A DNA stretch of 64,000 nucleotides from Mycobacterium paraense (GCF_002101815.1 NZ_LQPM01000004.1:1-64000); one strand, 5' to 3'. Shown: positions 8,817 to 18,482, counted from the first letter of the stretch. The notes: generated by a model not told the origin, from the sequence alone. Made by a program: numbers and translations.

Positions 8817-10039
8817 TGACGATCCTCGACACCGGAGCCGACTCGGCGATAGCCCTGGTCGAAAGGCATGCGGCGCACAACTATTCGCCGCTTCCCGTGG
8901 TGGCCGCCAGCGCCGAGGGCGCCTGGATCACCGACGTCGACGGCCGCCGCTACCTGGATTGCCTGGCCGCCTACTCGGCGGTCAACTTCGGCCATCGCCA
9001 TCCCGAGATCACCGCGACGGCCCACGCGCAGCTCGACACCCTCACGCTGGTCAGCCGCGCGTTCCATGCCGACAACCTGGGACCGTTCTGCGCGGCGCTC
9101 GCCCGGTTGTGCGGCAAAGACATGGTGCTGCCGATGAACTCGGGCGCCGAGGCCGTGGAGAGCGCCTTGAAGGTGGCCCGCAAATGGGGCGCCGACGTCA
9201 AGGGCGTCCCGTCGGGTCAGGCGAACATCATCGTGGCCGACAACAACTTTCACGGCCGCACGATCAGCATCGTCAGCTTCTCGTCGGACCCGGCGGCGCG
9301 GGACGGATTCGGCCCGTTCACCCCCGGCTTCCGCTCGGTGCCGTTCGGCCACGCCGCCGCGCTGGCCCGCGCGATCGACGACAACACGGTGGCGGTGCTG
9401 CTGGAGCCGATCCAGGGCGAGGCCGGCATCGTCGTGCCGCCGGACACATACCTGCCCACCGTCCGCGCGCTGTGCACCGAGCACAACGTGCTGCTGATCG
9501 CCGACGAGATCCAGTCGGGGCTGGCCCGCACCGGCTACACGTTCGCCTGCGACCGGTGGGGCGTGGTGCCCGACGTCTACCTGCTCGGCAAGGCGCTGGG
9601 CGGCGGGGTGGTCCCGTTGTCGGCGGTGGTCGCCGACCGCGACATCCTCGGCGTGCTGCACCCCGGCGAGCACGGCTCCACCTTCGGCGGCAACCCGCTG
9701 GCGGCCGCGATCGGCACCACCGTGGTCGATCTGCTGGAGCGCGGCGAATTCCAGGCCCGGTCGGCGGAATTGGGGGAGCACCTGCACCGTCGCCTGCGAG
9801 GGCTGATCGGCGAGGGCGTGGTGGCGGTGCGCGGCCTCGGCTTGTGGGCCGGGGTCGACGTCGATCCGGCGCTGGGCACCGGCAAGGACATCAGCCTGCG
9901 ACTGGCCCGGCGCGGCGTGCTGGTCAAGGACACCCACGGGTCGACGCTGCGGTTCGCGCCGCCGCTGGTGGTCACCGAGCAGGAGATCGACTGGGCGATT
10001 GACCAGTTCGCTGCGGCATTGCGGGAGGCATGCGCATAA
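8816..10039 (+). CDS. rocD: Ornithine aminotransferase
   Basis: The 407-residue protein is a class III PLP aminotransferase: VLPMNSGAEAVESALK binds the phosphate, LLIADEIQSGLARTG carries the PLP-ring Asp, and K259 in LLGKALGGG is the Schiff-base lysine; GSTFGGNPLAAA completes the site. It transfers the delta-amino group of ornithine to 2-oxoglutarate, giving glutamate semialdehyde. In M. tuberculosis H37Rv the same locus is split into rocD1 and rocD2 (Rv2322c/Rv2321c); here a single uninterrupted frame is present, so the enzyme should be functional. It is coupled to ddaH (TGATG). Confidence 0.9.
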   Translation: MTILDTGADSAIALVERHAAHNYSPLPVVAASAEGAWITDVDGRRYLDCLAAYSAVNFGHRHPEITATAHAQLDTLTLVSRAFHADNLGPFCAALARLCGKDMVLPMNSGAEAVESALKVARKWGADVKGVPSGQANIIVADNNFHGRTISIVSFSSDPAARDGFGPFTPGFRSVPFGHAAALARAIDDNTVAVLLEPIQGEAGIVVPPDTYLPTVRALCTEHNVLLIADEIQSGLARTGYTFACDRWGVVPDVYLLGKALGGGVVPLSAVVADRDILGVLHPGEHGSTFGGNPLAAAIGTTVVDLLERGEFQARSAELGEHLHRRLRGLIGEGVVAVRGLGLWAGVDVDPALGTGKDISLRLARRGVLVKDTHGSTLRFAPPLVVTEQEIDWAIDQFAAALREACA

Positions 10040-10069
10040 TCAGCTGATCCAAGCAACAGGGGGGCGCAC

Positions 10070-11506
10070 GTGCCATCCAGCTCGATCAGCCTGACGGAGC
10101 AGCTGCTGCGGCGTCGTCCCGTCGCCGGCGCGCACGTCGCACGCGGGGCCGCCGACCACCTCAAGCGCAGCATCGGCACGTTCCAGCTGACCATGTTCGG
10201 CGTCGGCTCGACGATCGGCACCGGGATCTTCTTCGTGATGTCCCAGGCGGTGCCCGAAGCCGGGCCCGGGGTGATCGTCTCGTTTTTGATCGCCGGCATC
10301 GCCGCCGGCCTCGCGGCCATCTGCTACGCCGAATTGGCCGCGGCGGTGCCGGTTTCGGGGTCGGCCTATTCCTACGCGTACACCACGCTGGGCGAGGCCG
10401 TCGCGATGGGCGTCGCGGCGTGCCTGCTGCTGGAGTACGGGGTGTCCACGGCCGCGGTTTCGGTCACCTGGAGCGGATACCTGAACAAGCTGCTGCACAA
10501 CGTGTTCGGATTTCAGCTGCCGCACGCGCTGTCGGCGGCGCCGTGGGACGCGGAACCGGGCATCGTGAACCTGCCGGCAATCATCCTGATCGTGATGTGC
10601 GCGCTGCTGCTGGTCCGCGGTGCCAGCGAGTCGGCCAAGGTCAACACCATCATGGTGCTCACCAAGCTTGGCGTGCTGATCATGTTCGTCATCCTGGCGT
10701 TCACGGCCTTCGACCTCGGCCGGCTCAGGGACTTCGCCCCGTTCGGCGTCGCCGGCATCGGCTCGGCGGCCGGCACCATCTTCTTCTCCTATATCGGCCT
10801 GGACGCGGTGTCGACGGCGGGCGACGAGGTCAAGGACCCGCAAAAGACCATGCCGCGCGCGATCATCGCGGCGCTGCTGACGGTCACCGGCGTGTACGTC
10901 CTCGTCGCGCTGGCCGCGCTCGGCACCCAGCCGTGGCGGGACTTCGCGGCGCAGCAAGAGGCGGGGCTGGCCACCATCCTCGACAACGTCACCCACGGCA
11001 GGTGGGCCAGCACGATTCTGGCCGCCGGCGCCGTCATCTCGATCTTCTCGGTCACGCTGGTCACCATGTACGGCATGACGCGGATCCTGTTCGCCATGGG
11101 CCGCGACGGGCTGCTGCCGTCGCGATTCGCCACGGTGAATGTGCGCACCATGACCCCGGTGAGCAACACGGTGATCGTCGCGGTGGCCGCGGGGGGCCTG
11201 GCCGCCTTCGTCCCGCTCGACAAGCTGACGGACATGGTGTCCATCGGCACCCTGACGGCGTTCATCGTCGTCTCCCTCGGGGTGATCATCCTGCGCGTGC
11301 GCGAACCCGACCTACCGCGGGCGTTCAAGGTGCCGGGTTACCCCGTCACGCCGGCCCTTTCGGTGCTCGCGTGCGGCTACATCCTGATCAGCCTGCACTG
11401 GTACACCTGGATCGCGTTCGCCGCGTGGATCTGCGCGGCGCTGATCTTCTACTTCGCGTGGGGCCGCCACCACAGCGCGCTCAACGCCGTGCAGGAATCG
11501 CCGTGA
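10070..11506 (+). CDS. rocE: Amino acid permease, APC family (Rv2320c-like)
   Basis: From GTG 10070, preceded by a strong ribosome-binding site (AGGGGGGC), the protein has 478 residues and about 12 membrane segments. It has the APC hallmarks GVGSTIGTGIFF in helix 1 and FFSYIGLDAVSTAGDEVKDPQ in helix 6. It fits the cationic amino acid transporter group and is likely to bring in arginine or ornithine for the preceding enzymes. It is 30 bp from rocD and overlaps the stress-protein gene by 4 bp (GTGA). Confidence 0.85.
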   Translation: MPSSSISLTEQLLRRRPVAGAHVARGAADHLKRSIGTFQLTMFGVGSTIGTGIFFVMSQAVPEAGPGVIVSFLIAGIAAGLAAICYAELAAAVPVSGSAYSYAYTTLGEAVAMGVAACLLLEYGVSTAAVSVTWSGYLNKLLHNVFGFQLPHALSAAPWDAEPGIVNLPAIILIVMCALLLVRGASESAKVNTIMVLTKLGVLIMFVILAFTAFDLGRLRDFAPFGVAGIGSAAGTIFFSYIGLDAVSTAGDEVKDPQKTMPRAIIAALLTVTGVYVLVALAALGTQPWRDFAAQQEAGLATILDNVTHGRWASTILAAGAVISIFSVTLVTMYGMTRILFAMGRDGLLPSRFATVNVRTMTPVSNTVIVAVAAGGLAAFVPLDKLTDMVSIGTLTAFIVVSLGVIILRVREPDLPRAFKVPGYPVTPALSVLACGYILISLHWYTWIAFAAWICAALIFYFAWGRHHSALNAVQESP

Positions 11507-12381
11507 GCGTGGTCGTCGGGTACCGGGCCGGCGAGGTCGGCCTGTCCGGGTTGCACCTGGCCGTCCGCGCCGCGCGCTCGCTGCGCACCTCGCTCGTCGT
11601 GGCGACCATCGTGCCCAGGCCCTGGCTCACACCGTCGTTCGCCCGCGTGGACGCCGAGTACGAGCAGTGGGCCGAGCACCTGGCCGCGGACTCGGCGAAC
11701 GAGGCCGCGCGTTTCCTCGGCGAGGTGTCCGACGGCATCGACGTCGCCTACCTGCAGCGCGCGCACCGATCGGTGTCGGGTGGCCTCGTCGAGGTCGTCG
11801 AGGAAGTCGGCGGGGAGGTGGTTGTGCTCGGGTCGTTGCCCAGCGGCGGACCCGGTCCGGTGGTGATCGGAACGACCGCCGACTGGCTGTTGCACGCCTC
11901 GCCCGTGCCGGTCGCCATCAGCCCACCCGGATACCGCGCCCACACAGGCGGATTGACGCGGCTTACGTGTGCCTACGCGGCCACGCCGGACTCGGTCGAG
12001 GTGGTGCGCCGATGCTCCGAGGCCGCGCAGCGATTCGGGGTGCCGCTGCGGGTGATCACGTTCGCCGTCCGGGGCAAGACGATGTACCCGCCCGAGGTGG
12101 GACTGGACGCCGAGGACCAGATCCTCGAGGCATGGGCGGCGCAGGCGCGAGACATCTTGGCGGGCTTGAAGACCGACGGGGTTGTTGGCGACGACGTCGC
12201 GCTGGACGTGGTCACCGGCCACGACTGGGGCGGGGCGCTGCACAAGGTGGACTGGCAGGACGGCGAGATCCTGGCGATGGGCACCCGGCCGCGCGACGAG
12301 ATCCGCCGGGTGTTCCTCGGCTCGCGCAGCGCCAAGATCATTCGCGAGAGCCCGGTGCCGGTGCTGGTGCTGCCCGGCTAG
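11503..12381 (+). CDS. Universal stress protein, two UspA domains (Rv2319c-like)
   Basis: The 292-residue protein, the length of Rv2319c, contains two tandem UspA folds (residues about 1-140 and 150-292). Each ends in a strand pattern of the V-V-L-G-S / I-L-A-M-G type followed by a segment resembling the ATP-binding G-x-S loop (GTTADWLLHASPVPV and GSRSAKIIRESPVPVLVLPG). The N-terminal domain has lost the classic GxxGxG spacing, so ATP binding may be limited to the second. It is the last gene of the ddaH-rocD-rocE operon. Confidence 0.8.
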   Translation: MSVVVGYRAGEVGLSGLHLAVRAARSLRTSLVVATIVPRPWLTPSFARVDAEYEQWAEHLAADSANEAARFLGEVSDGIDVAYLQRAHRSVSGGLVEVVEEVGGEVVVLGSLPSGGPGPVVIGTTADWLLHASPVPVAISPPGYRAHTGGLTRLTCAYAATPDSVEVVRRCSEAAQRFGVPLRVITFAVRGKTMYPPEVGLDAEDQILEAWAAQARDILAGLKTDGVVGDDVALDVVTGHDWGGALHKVDWQDGEILAMGTRPRDEIRRVFLGSRSAKIIRESPVPVLVLPG

Positions 12382-12414
12382 CTAGCGCCGCTCGGCGGCG
12401 GGCCCGCCGCGCCG

Positions 12415-12466
12415 AACGTGCACTGGTGGCGGAGAATCGCCGAAAACCTCGCCCTGAGTGCACGTT
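12415..12466. repeat. Inverted repeat between convergent genes
   Basis: AACGTGCACT (12415-12424) and AGTGCACGTT (12457-12466) are perfect 10-bp inverted arms around a 32-nt loop. They sit in the 124-bp gap where the stress-protein gene and uspC converge. Position suggests a bidirectional terminator, although no U-tract follows. Confidence 0.5.
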
Positions 12467-12505
12467 GGGCGACGCCGCCCGAGCCGCCCGAACCCGACGC
12501 GCCGC

Positions 12506-13843
12506 TCAGCGGCGGGCGGCGGCGTTGGCCGCCTCCTGCGCCTTCCGCAGAATCGCGCCGACATCGCCGCGGCCCAAGAACATTTCGTCGAAATAGCTTT
12601 GCATGGCGGTGTATCCCGAGGGGAAGCCGGCGCCGGTGGGCGCGGGGATGCGGGGGCCGTTCAGCACCGCGAAGAAGGGGGTGACGTCGATGCCCTCGGC
12701 GGCCCAGTGGTCGAAGTAGACCCGCTGGGCCGACAGCACCGCGGGGATGGCCGCACCGTTGCGGCCCAGGTATTCGTTGCCCTCGCGGCTGCCCATCCAG
12801 GCCAGCACCTGGCGCACCGCGTCCGGGTGTTTGGTCGCCGAATTACCGGCCGCGGCAATGCCGTTGGTGACGCTCACCCGGCCGACGGGTCCGGCCGGCA
12901 TCATGGCCACGCCCCAGCGGAACCGGGCATCGCGGGCGACCGGCTCCAGGTTGTAGGTGCCGGACTGGAACAGCGCCATCCGGCCCGCCAGAAACTGATT
13001 GCGGGAGAAGTCGCCGTTGTCGTTGGTGTCGGCGGCCGGCGGCGCGACGTGGTCGACGTTGATCAGGTGGACCAGATAGCGGAAGGCCGCCGCCGCGGCC
13101 GGGTTGTCGAAGGCGAACTCGTCGCCACGCTGGAACACCCCGCCCGCCGACCCGATGTAGTTCAGGTAGATCCCCTGCGGGTCGTTGGCCGCGTTGTATC
13201 CCCACTGACGAACCCGACCGGGATCGAAACGCGGTGTGCTCGCGGCGTTTCCGTCGGCGTCGAGGGTCAGCCGGGCCAGCAGCGGGCGCAGGGTGTCGCC
13301 GCCGTTCGGGCTCCACCGCAGGCCGGCCAGCTGCGCCGGGTCGACCCCGGCCGCCCCGAGCAGGTCGGCGTTGTAGAACAGCGCGATCCCGGCGTCGGTC
13401 AGCTGCGGCACGCCCCACAGCACACCGCCGCGGGTGAACTGGTCCACCACCGCCGGATCCCAGTCCGCGGCGGCGCCCGGGCTGAGCGTCTTGCCGATGT
13501 CCAGCAGCCGGCCGCTGTCGGCGTAGGCGGCGAGGTAGGCGTTGGACAGCCAGAAGATGTCGTCGACGCTGCCGCCGGCCATGTCGGTGCGCAGGGTGTC
13601 GAAGTACGTCGAATAGGCCACGATGTTGGGCCGCACCTCGATGTCGGGATGCGCGCGGTTGAAGGCCTCGAACGACCGCTGGTAGGCCGCGGCGATCTGG
13701 TCGGCCCACAGCCGCACCTTGATGACGATCTTGCCGCCGTGCGGCTCGCCGGAGTAGTCCAGCAGCATCGCCATGGCGGCCAGCAGCACCGCGACGAGCA
13801 CCAGCGACCCCGCGATCAGCGTGGACGAACGCGGCCGGGTCAC
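12506..13843 (-). CDS. uspC: Sugar ABC transporter substrate-binding protein UspC (Rv2318-like)
   Basis: From GTG 13843 the protein has 445 residues, near the 440 of Rv2318. One N-terminal hydrophobic segment (about residues 9-29) targets it outside the membrane. The rest is a cluster B extracellular solute-binding fold (FEAFNRAHPDIEVRPN, GIALFYNADLL, GAAIPAVLSA). No cysteine occurs near the end of the hydrophobic segment, so no lipobox is visible and it may be held by an uncleaved anchor. The M. tuberculosis UspABC system is associated with amino-sugar uptake. Its GTG overlaps the uspB stop by 4 bp. Confidence 0.85.
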   Translation of the reverse strand: MTRPRSSTLIAGSLVLVAVLLAAMAMLLDYSGEPHGGKIVIKVRLWADQIAAAYQRSFEAFNRAHPDIEVRPNIVAYSTYFDTLRTDMAGGSVDDIFWLSNAYLAAYADSGRLLDIGKTLSPGAAADWDPAVVDQFTRGGVLWGVPQLTDAGIALFYNADLLGAAGVDPAQLAGLRWSPNGGDTLRPLLARLTLDADGNAASTPRFDPGRVRQWGYNAANDPQGIYLNYIGSAGGVFQRGDEFAFDNPAAAAAFRYLVHLINVDHVAPPAADTNDNGDFSRNQFLAGRMALFQSGTYNLEPVARDARFRWGVAMMPAGPVGRVSVTNGIAAAGNSATKHPDAVRQVLAWMGSREGNEYLGRNGAAIPAVLSAQRVYFDHWAAEGIDVTPFFAVLNGPRIPAPTGAGFPSGYTAMQSYFDEMFLGRGDVGAILRKAQEAANAAARR

Positions 13844-14664
13844 TTCAGCCCCGAGACCACGATCGAGGCGACGATGTGGCGCTGGAAGCCGACGAACAGC
13901 GTGATCAGCGGAACGATCGCGAGCGTCGTCGCCGCCATCACCAGCGTCCACTGGGAGTTGAAGCGGGACTGCAGGTCCGCGGTCGCCACGGTGAGCACCC
14001 GCCACTTGTGCCCGCTGGTGATCACCAGCGGCCACATGAAGTTGTTCCACTGCGACACCACGGTGATCAGCGCCAAGGCGGCCAGGACCGGCCGGCTGGA
14101 CGGGATCACCACGTGCACGATCACGTCCAGGGTGTTGGCGCCGTCCAGGCGCGCGGCGTTGATCAGGTCGTTGGGGATGAGCCGAAAGTGCTCGCGCAGC
14201 AAGAAGATCGCGTACGGCGAGCCGAACATGAACGGCAGCACCAACGCCCAGAACGTGTTGCGCAGGCCCAGCTGGGCCATCATCAGATACATCGGCACCA
14301 CTGTGACCGTGGCGGGCACCATCAGCGTGGCGATGTAGACCCAGAACAGCGCGTCGCGCCCCGGAAAGTGCAAGCGCGCGAATGCGAATGCCGCCAGCAC
14401 CGAGAAGGTGAGCTGACCCACCAGGATCACCGCGGTCATCAGCGCCGTCACCGCCGCCGCGCGGCCGAACCCGGCGCCGCCCAGGTCGGCGTAGTTGGCC
14501 AGCGTGGGCGGGTGCGGCCATTGCAGCGGGGTGCCGGTGACGAATTGGTGCGCCGACGTGAACGATGTGAGCAGGCCAAGCGCGAACGGCGCCAACGTGA
14601 TCAGCGCGCCCATCATCAGCCCGGCGTAGATGACCCAATTGGCGAGGCGGCTAGACCAGGTCAT
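13840..14664 (-). CDS. uspB: Sugar ABC transporter permease UspB (Rv2317-like)
   Basis: The 274-residue length equals Rv2317. About six membrane segments are visible, and the cytoplasmic EAA-type loop that contacts the ATPase reads INAARLDGANTLDVIVHVVIP in its core. It pairs with UspA to form the channel. No ATPase gene accompanies uspABC, so a shared ATPase elsewhere must drive it. Overlaps uspA by 14 bp and uspC by 4 bp. Confidence 0.9.
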   Translation of the reverse strand: MTWSSRLANWVIYAGLMMGALITLAPFALGLLTSFTSAHQFVTGTPLQWPHPPTLANYADLGGAGFGRAAAVTALMTAVILVGQLTFSVLAAFAFARLHFPGRDALFWVYIATLMVPATVTVVPMYLMMAQLGLRNTFWALVLPFMFGSPYAIFLLREHFRLIPNDLINAARLDGANTLDVIVHVVIPSSRPVLAALALITVVSQWNNFMWPLVITSGHKWRVLTVATADLQSRFNSQWTLVMAATTLAIVPLITLFVGFQRHIVASIVVSGLK

Positions 14665-15535
14665 AGCTGATCCGCCGCCGGAAGTACAGGTGCTGCACGA
14701 CGGTGACCCCGATCAGGATCACGAACAGCACCACCGCCATGACCGAGGCCCGTCCGATGGCCGCCGACCCGAAGGCCTCGGCGTAGATGCGGTGGGCCAC
14801 CAGGTCGGTGCGGCCGGCCGGGCCGCCGCCGGTCAGGGCGTACACCATGTCGAAAACCTGTGCCGTGCTGACGATCCCGGTCACCAGGACGAAGAACATG
14901 GTCGGGCGCAGCAGGGGCAGGGTGATGCGCCAGAACCGTTGCCACGCGTTGGCGCCGTCGGTGCGCGCGGCCCGGTGGATGTCGTCGGGGATGGCCAGCA
15001 GGCCGGCCAGGAACGACAGCGAGACGTAGCCGACGTTCGTCCACACCACGACCGCCGACACCAGCGGCAGCGCGAAGCTGGGGTCGGAGAGCCACCCGAT
15101 GCTGTGCCCGAGCACGGCGCTGACGGCCCCATCGGTCGGGGCCAGGATCCATCGCCACAGCACCGCGATCGCCAGCGGCGCGCAGATCCACGGCAGCACG
15201 TACACCGTCCGGAACAGGCCGGTGCCGGGAAGGTTGCGGGCCAGCATCGACGCGGCCAGCAGCCCCAGGACCGTCTGCGCGGGGACCACGATCGCCACGA
15301 AGACGGCGGTGACCACCAGCGAGTTGCCGAAGCCGCCGTCGGCGAGCACCGACCGCCAGTTGGCCAGGCCCACGTAGCGCAGCGGCCCCAGCAAGTCCCA
15401 CCGGTACAGGCTGAGCCAGATCATCACGAGGATCGGCAGCAGCAGAAAGGCGAGCACACCGAACAGGCTGGGCGCCAATAAGGCATAGCCCAGCGCGGTG
15501 GATCGCGGCTGCTTTCTCAGCACGGCGCTGGCCAT
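14651..15535 (-). CDS. uspA: Sugar ABC transporter permease UspA (Rv2316-like)
   Basis: The 294-residue protein has six membrane segments and an EAA loop (HRAARTDGANAWQRFWRITLP). It resembles UgpA/MalF-type permeases and is the first gene of the uspABC operon. The gap to the divergent tldD gene is only 59 bp, so promoters of both operons must overlap there. Confidence 0.9.
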   Translation of the reverse strand: MASAVLRKQPRSTALGYALLAPSLFGVLAFLLLPILVMIWLSLYRWDLLGPLRYVGLANWRSVLADGGFGNSLVVTAVFVAIVVPAQTVLGLLAASMLARNLPGTGLFRTVYVLPWICAPLAIAVLWRWILAPTDGAVSAVLGHSIGWLSDPSFALPLVSAVVVWTNVGYVSLSFLAGLLAIPDDIHRAARTDGANAWQRFWRITLPLLRPTMFFVLVTGIVSTAQVFDMVYALTGGGPAGRTDLVAHRIYAEAFGSAAIGRASVMAVVLFVILIGVTVVQHLYFRRRISYDLV

Positions 15536-15594
15536 GGAGCTAATTTAAGCGGGCGGCGCCGTGCGCGGTGGGAAGCGGTCGTTACCGTGGAGCC

Positions 15595-17112
15595 GTGACA
15601 TCGAACCGGGCAATCGATGCCGACTTCGTCGGCCTGCCCCGCCACGAGCTTGCCGAGGCCGCGCTGTCGGCGGCCAAGGCGGCCGGTGCCAGCTATGCCG
15701 ACCTGCGGCTTCACCGCCTCAGCACCGAGATCATCCAGCTGCGCGACGGCGAGCTGGAGACTTCCGTCGTCAGCCGCGAGGTCGGCCTGGCCGTGCGGGT
15801 GATCGTCAACGGCACGTGGGGATTCGCCTCGCACGCGGAGCTCGCGCCCGCCGTCGCGGCCGAGACCGCGCGCCGCGCCGTGCACGTGGCCACCACGCTG
15901 GCGATGCTCAACACCGAGCGCGTCGAGCTCGCCGACGAGCCCGTCTACACCGACGCCGCCTGGGTGTCGAACTACCGGATCGACCCGTTCGAGGTCCCCG
16001 CGCCGGAGAAGATCGCGGTGCTGGAGGAGTACTCCGGGCGCCTGCTGGGCGCCGACGGCATCGACCACGTGTCGGCCGGCCTGACCGCCGTCAAGGAGCA
16101 GACGTTCTACGCCGACACCTTCGGGTCGTCGATCACCCAGCAGCGGGTGCGGGTGTTGCCGACGCTGGAGGCGGTGACCGTGGACGCCGCGGCGGGCAGC
16201 TTCGACTCGATGCGCACGCTGGCCCCGCCGATGGGGCGGGGCTGGGAGGCGCTGGCCGGTGACGAGGTGTTCAACTGGACCGACGAGCTCGCGCAGTTGC
16301 CCGCGCTGCTGGCCGAGAAGGTCAAGGCGCCCAGCGTGGTGGCCGGGCCCACGGATCTGGTGATCGATCCCACGAACCTGTGGCTGACCATCCACGAATC
16401 CATCGGGCACGCAACCGAATACGACCGCGCGATCGGCTACGAGGCCGCCTACGCCGGAACGTCGTTCGCCACCCCGGACAAGCTCGGCACCATGCGCTAC
16501 GGCTCGCCGGTGATGAACGTGACCGCCGACCGCACCGTCGAACATGGCCTGGCCAGCGTCGGCTACGACGACGAGGGGGTGGCCGCGCAGAGCTGGGATC
16601 TGGTGCGCGACGGGATCTTCGTCGGTTACCAGCTCGACCGGGTGTTCGCGCCGCGGCTGGGCCAGGCGCGCTCCAACGGGTGCTCGTACGCCGACTCGCC
16701 GCACCACGTGCCCATCCAGCGGATGGCCAACGTGTCGCTGCAGCCCGGGCCCGAGGACCTCAGCACCGCCGACCTGATCGGCCGCGTCGAGGACGGCATC
16801 TACATCGTCGGCGACAAGTCCTGGTCAATCGATATGCAGCGCTACAACTTTCAGTTCACCGGCCAGCGGTTCTTCCGCATCCGCGACGGCCGCCTGGACG
16901 GCCAGCTGCGCGACGTCGCCTACCAGGCCACCACCACCGACTTCTGGAATTCGATGGAGGCCGTGGGTGGTCCATCGACCTGGCGGCTGGGCGGCGCGTT
17001 CAACTGCGGCAAGGCGCAGCCCGGGCAGGTCGCCCCGGTCAGCCACGGCTGCCCGTCGGCGCTGTTCCGCGGCGTCAACGTGCTCAACACCGTCAGCGAG
17101 GGCGGCCGATGA
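15595..17112 (+). CDS. tldD: TldD metalloprotease family protein (Rv2315c-like)
   Basis: From GTG 15595 the protein has 505 residues, as in Rv2315c. The zinc motif is HESIGH (H267-E268-x3-H272), followed by the long C-terminal beta region including GCPSALFRGVNVLNTV. TldD is the catalytic half of the TldD/TldE heterodimer, which trims unfolded or modified peptides. It overlaps tldE by 4 bp (ATGA). No peptide substrate gene is evident beside it. Confidence 0.9.
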   Translation: MTSNRAIDADFVGLPRHELAEAALSAAKAAGASYADLRLHRLSTEIIQLRDGELETSVVSREVGLAVRVIVNGTWGFASHAELAPAVAAETARRAVHVATTLAMLNTERVELADEPVYTDAAWVSNYRIDPFEVPAPEKIAVLEEYSGRLLGADGIDHVSAGLTAVKEQTFYADTFGSSITQQRVRVLPTLEAVTVDAAAGSFDSMRTLAPPMGRGWEALAGDEVFNWTDELAQLPALLAEKVKAPSVVAGPTDLVIDPTNLWLTIHESIGHATEYDRAIGYEAAYAGTSFATPDKLGTMRYGSPVMNVTADRTVEHGLASVGYDDEGVAAQSWDLVRDGIFVGYQLDRVFAPRLGQARSNGCSYADSPHHVPIQRMANVSLQPGPEDLSTADLIGRVEDGIYIVGDKSWSIDMQRYNFQFTGQRFFRIRDGRLDGQLRDVAYQATTTDFWNSMEAVGGPSTWRLGGAFNCGKAQPGQVAPVSHGCPSALFRGVNVLNTVSEGGR

Positions 17113-18482
17113 TCACCCCACAGCACGTCGTCAACCTGGTCCTGGAAGAGGCGGCCAAGCTCGGCGGCGCCAACGAGACCATGGTGCTGGTCACCGACAA
17201 GGTCGAGGCGACGTTGCGGTGGGCGGGCAATTCGATGACCACCAACGGGGTTTCGGTGAACCGCAGCATCACGGTGATTTCCGTGGTGCGCCAAGGGGAC
17301 AGCGCGCACATCGGGACGGTGGTGTCCGCCGAGGTGGATCCGCGGGTGATCCCCGGTTTGGTGGCCGCGTCCCAGCAGGCGGCCCGCTCGGCGCCGGAGG
17401 CCGGTGACGCCGCGCCGCTGCTCTCCGGGAGCGGCGAGCCCGCGGACTGGAACGCGCCGGTGCCCGGCACCGGACCGTTGGTGTTCTCCGATGTCGCCGA
17501 CTCGTTGAGCCGCGGGTTCCGCGGCGCCGATCGGCTGTACGGCTTTGCCCACCACAGCGTTTCGACGACGTTCCTGGCGTCGTCGACGGGGCTGCGGCGG
17601 CGCTTCACCCAGCCAACCGGCGCGGTGGAGATCAACGCCAAGCGCGGCGACGCCAGCGCCTGGGCGGGCATCGGCACCGCCGACTTCGTTGACGTGCCGA
17701 CCGATTCGCTGCTCGAGCAGTTGTCGATGCGGCTCGGCTGGGCCAAGCGCAGCGTCGCGCTGCCCGCGGGTCGCTACGAGACGATCATGCCCCCGTCGAC
17801 GGTGGCCGACATGATGATCTACCTGGCCTGGTCGATGGCCGGCCGTGGGGCGGAGGAGGGCCGCACCGCGCTGTCGGCGCCCGGTGGCGGGACGCGGGTG
17901 GGGGAGCGGCTCACCGATCTGCCGCTGACGATGTTCTCCGACCCGTTGGCGCCCGGATTGGCCTGCACGCCGTTCGTCGCGGCGAGCAACTCCTCGGAAA
18001 CGGTGTCGGTGTTCGACAACGGCATGGAGATCGGCCAGGTGGACTGGATCCGCAACGGGGTGATCAACGCGCTGGCCTACCCGCGGGCCACGGCCCACAA
18101 GTTCGACGCCGACGTCGCGGTCGCCGCCGACAACCTGGTGATGACGGGCGGGTCGGCCGAGCTCGCCGACATGATCGCGGGCACCGAGCGCGGCCTGCTG
18201 TTGACCACGCTGTGGTACATCCGCGAGGTCGACCCCACCACCCTGCTGCTCACCGGGCTGACCCGCGACGGGGTCTACCTCATCGAGGACGGCGAGGTGA
18301 CCGCGGCGGTCAACAACTTCCGGTTCAACGAGAGCCCGCTGGACCTGCTGCGGCGGGCCACCGAGGCCGGGGCCAGCGAGAAGACCTTGCCGCGCGAGTG
18401 GGGCGATTGGGCGACCCGGGCGGCCATGCCGTCGCTGCGGATCCCGGACTTCTACATGTCCTCGGTGAGCCAAGCGCAGTAG
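17109..18482 (+). CDS. tldE: TldE/PmbA family protein (Rv2314c-like)
   Basis: The 457-residue protein matches Rv2314c in length and is the non-catalytic partner of TldD: the fold is shared but the HExxxH zinc motif is absent. VAASNSSETVSVFDNGMEIGQV and GVYLIEDGEVTAAVNNFRFNES are typical of its C-terminal region. Translation is coupled to tldD by an ATGA overlap. Confidence 0.9.
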   Translation: MITPQHVVNLVLEEAAKLGGANETMVLVTDKVEATLRWAGNSMTTNGVSVNRSITVISVVRQGDSAHIGTVVSAEVDPRVIPGLVAASQQAARSAPEAGDAAPLLSGSGEPADWNAPVPGTGPLVFSDVADSLSRGFRGADRLYGFAHHSVSTTFLASSTGLRRRFTQPTGAVEINAKRGDASAWAGIGTADFVDVPTDSLLEQLSMRLGWAKRSVALPAGRYETIMPPSTVADMMIYLAWSMAGRGAEEGRTALSAPGGGTRVGERLTDLPLTMFSDPLAPGLACTPFVAASNSSETVSVFDNGMEIGQVDWIRNGVINALAYPRATAHKFDADVAVAADNLVMTGGSAELADMIAGTERGLLLTTLWYIREVDPTTLLLTGLTRDGVYLIEDGEVTAAVNNFRFNESPLDLLRRATEAGASEKTLPREWGDWATRAAMPSLRIPDFYMSSVSQAQ

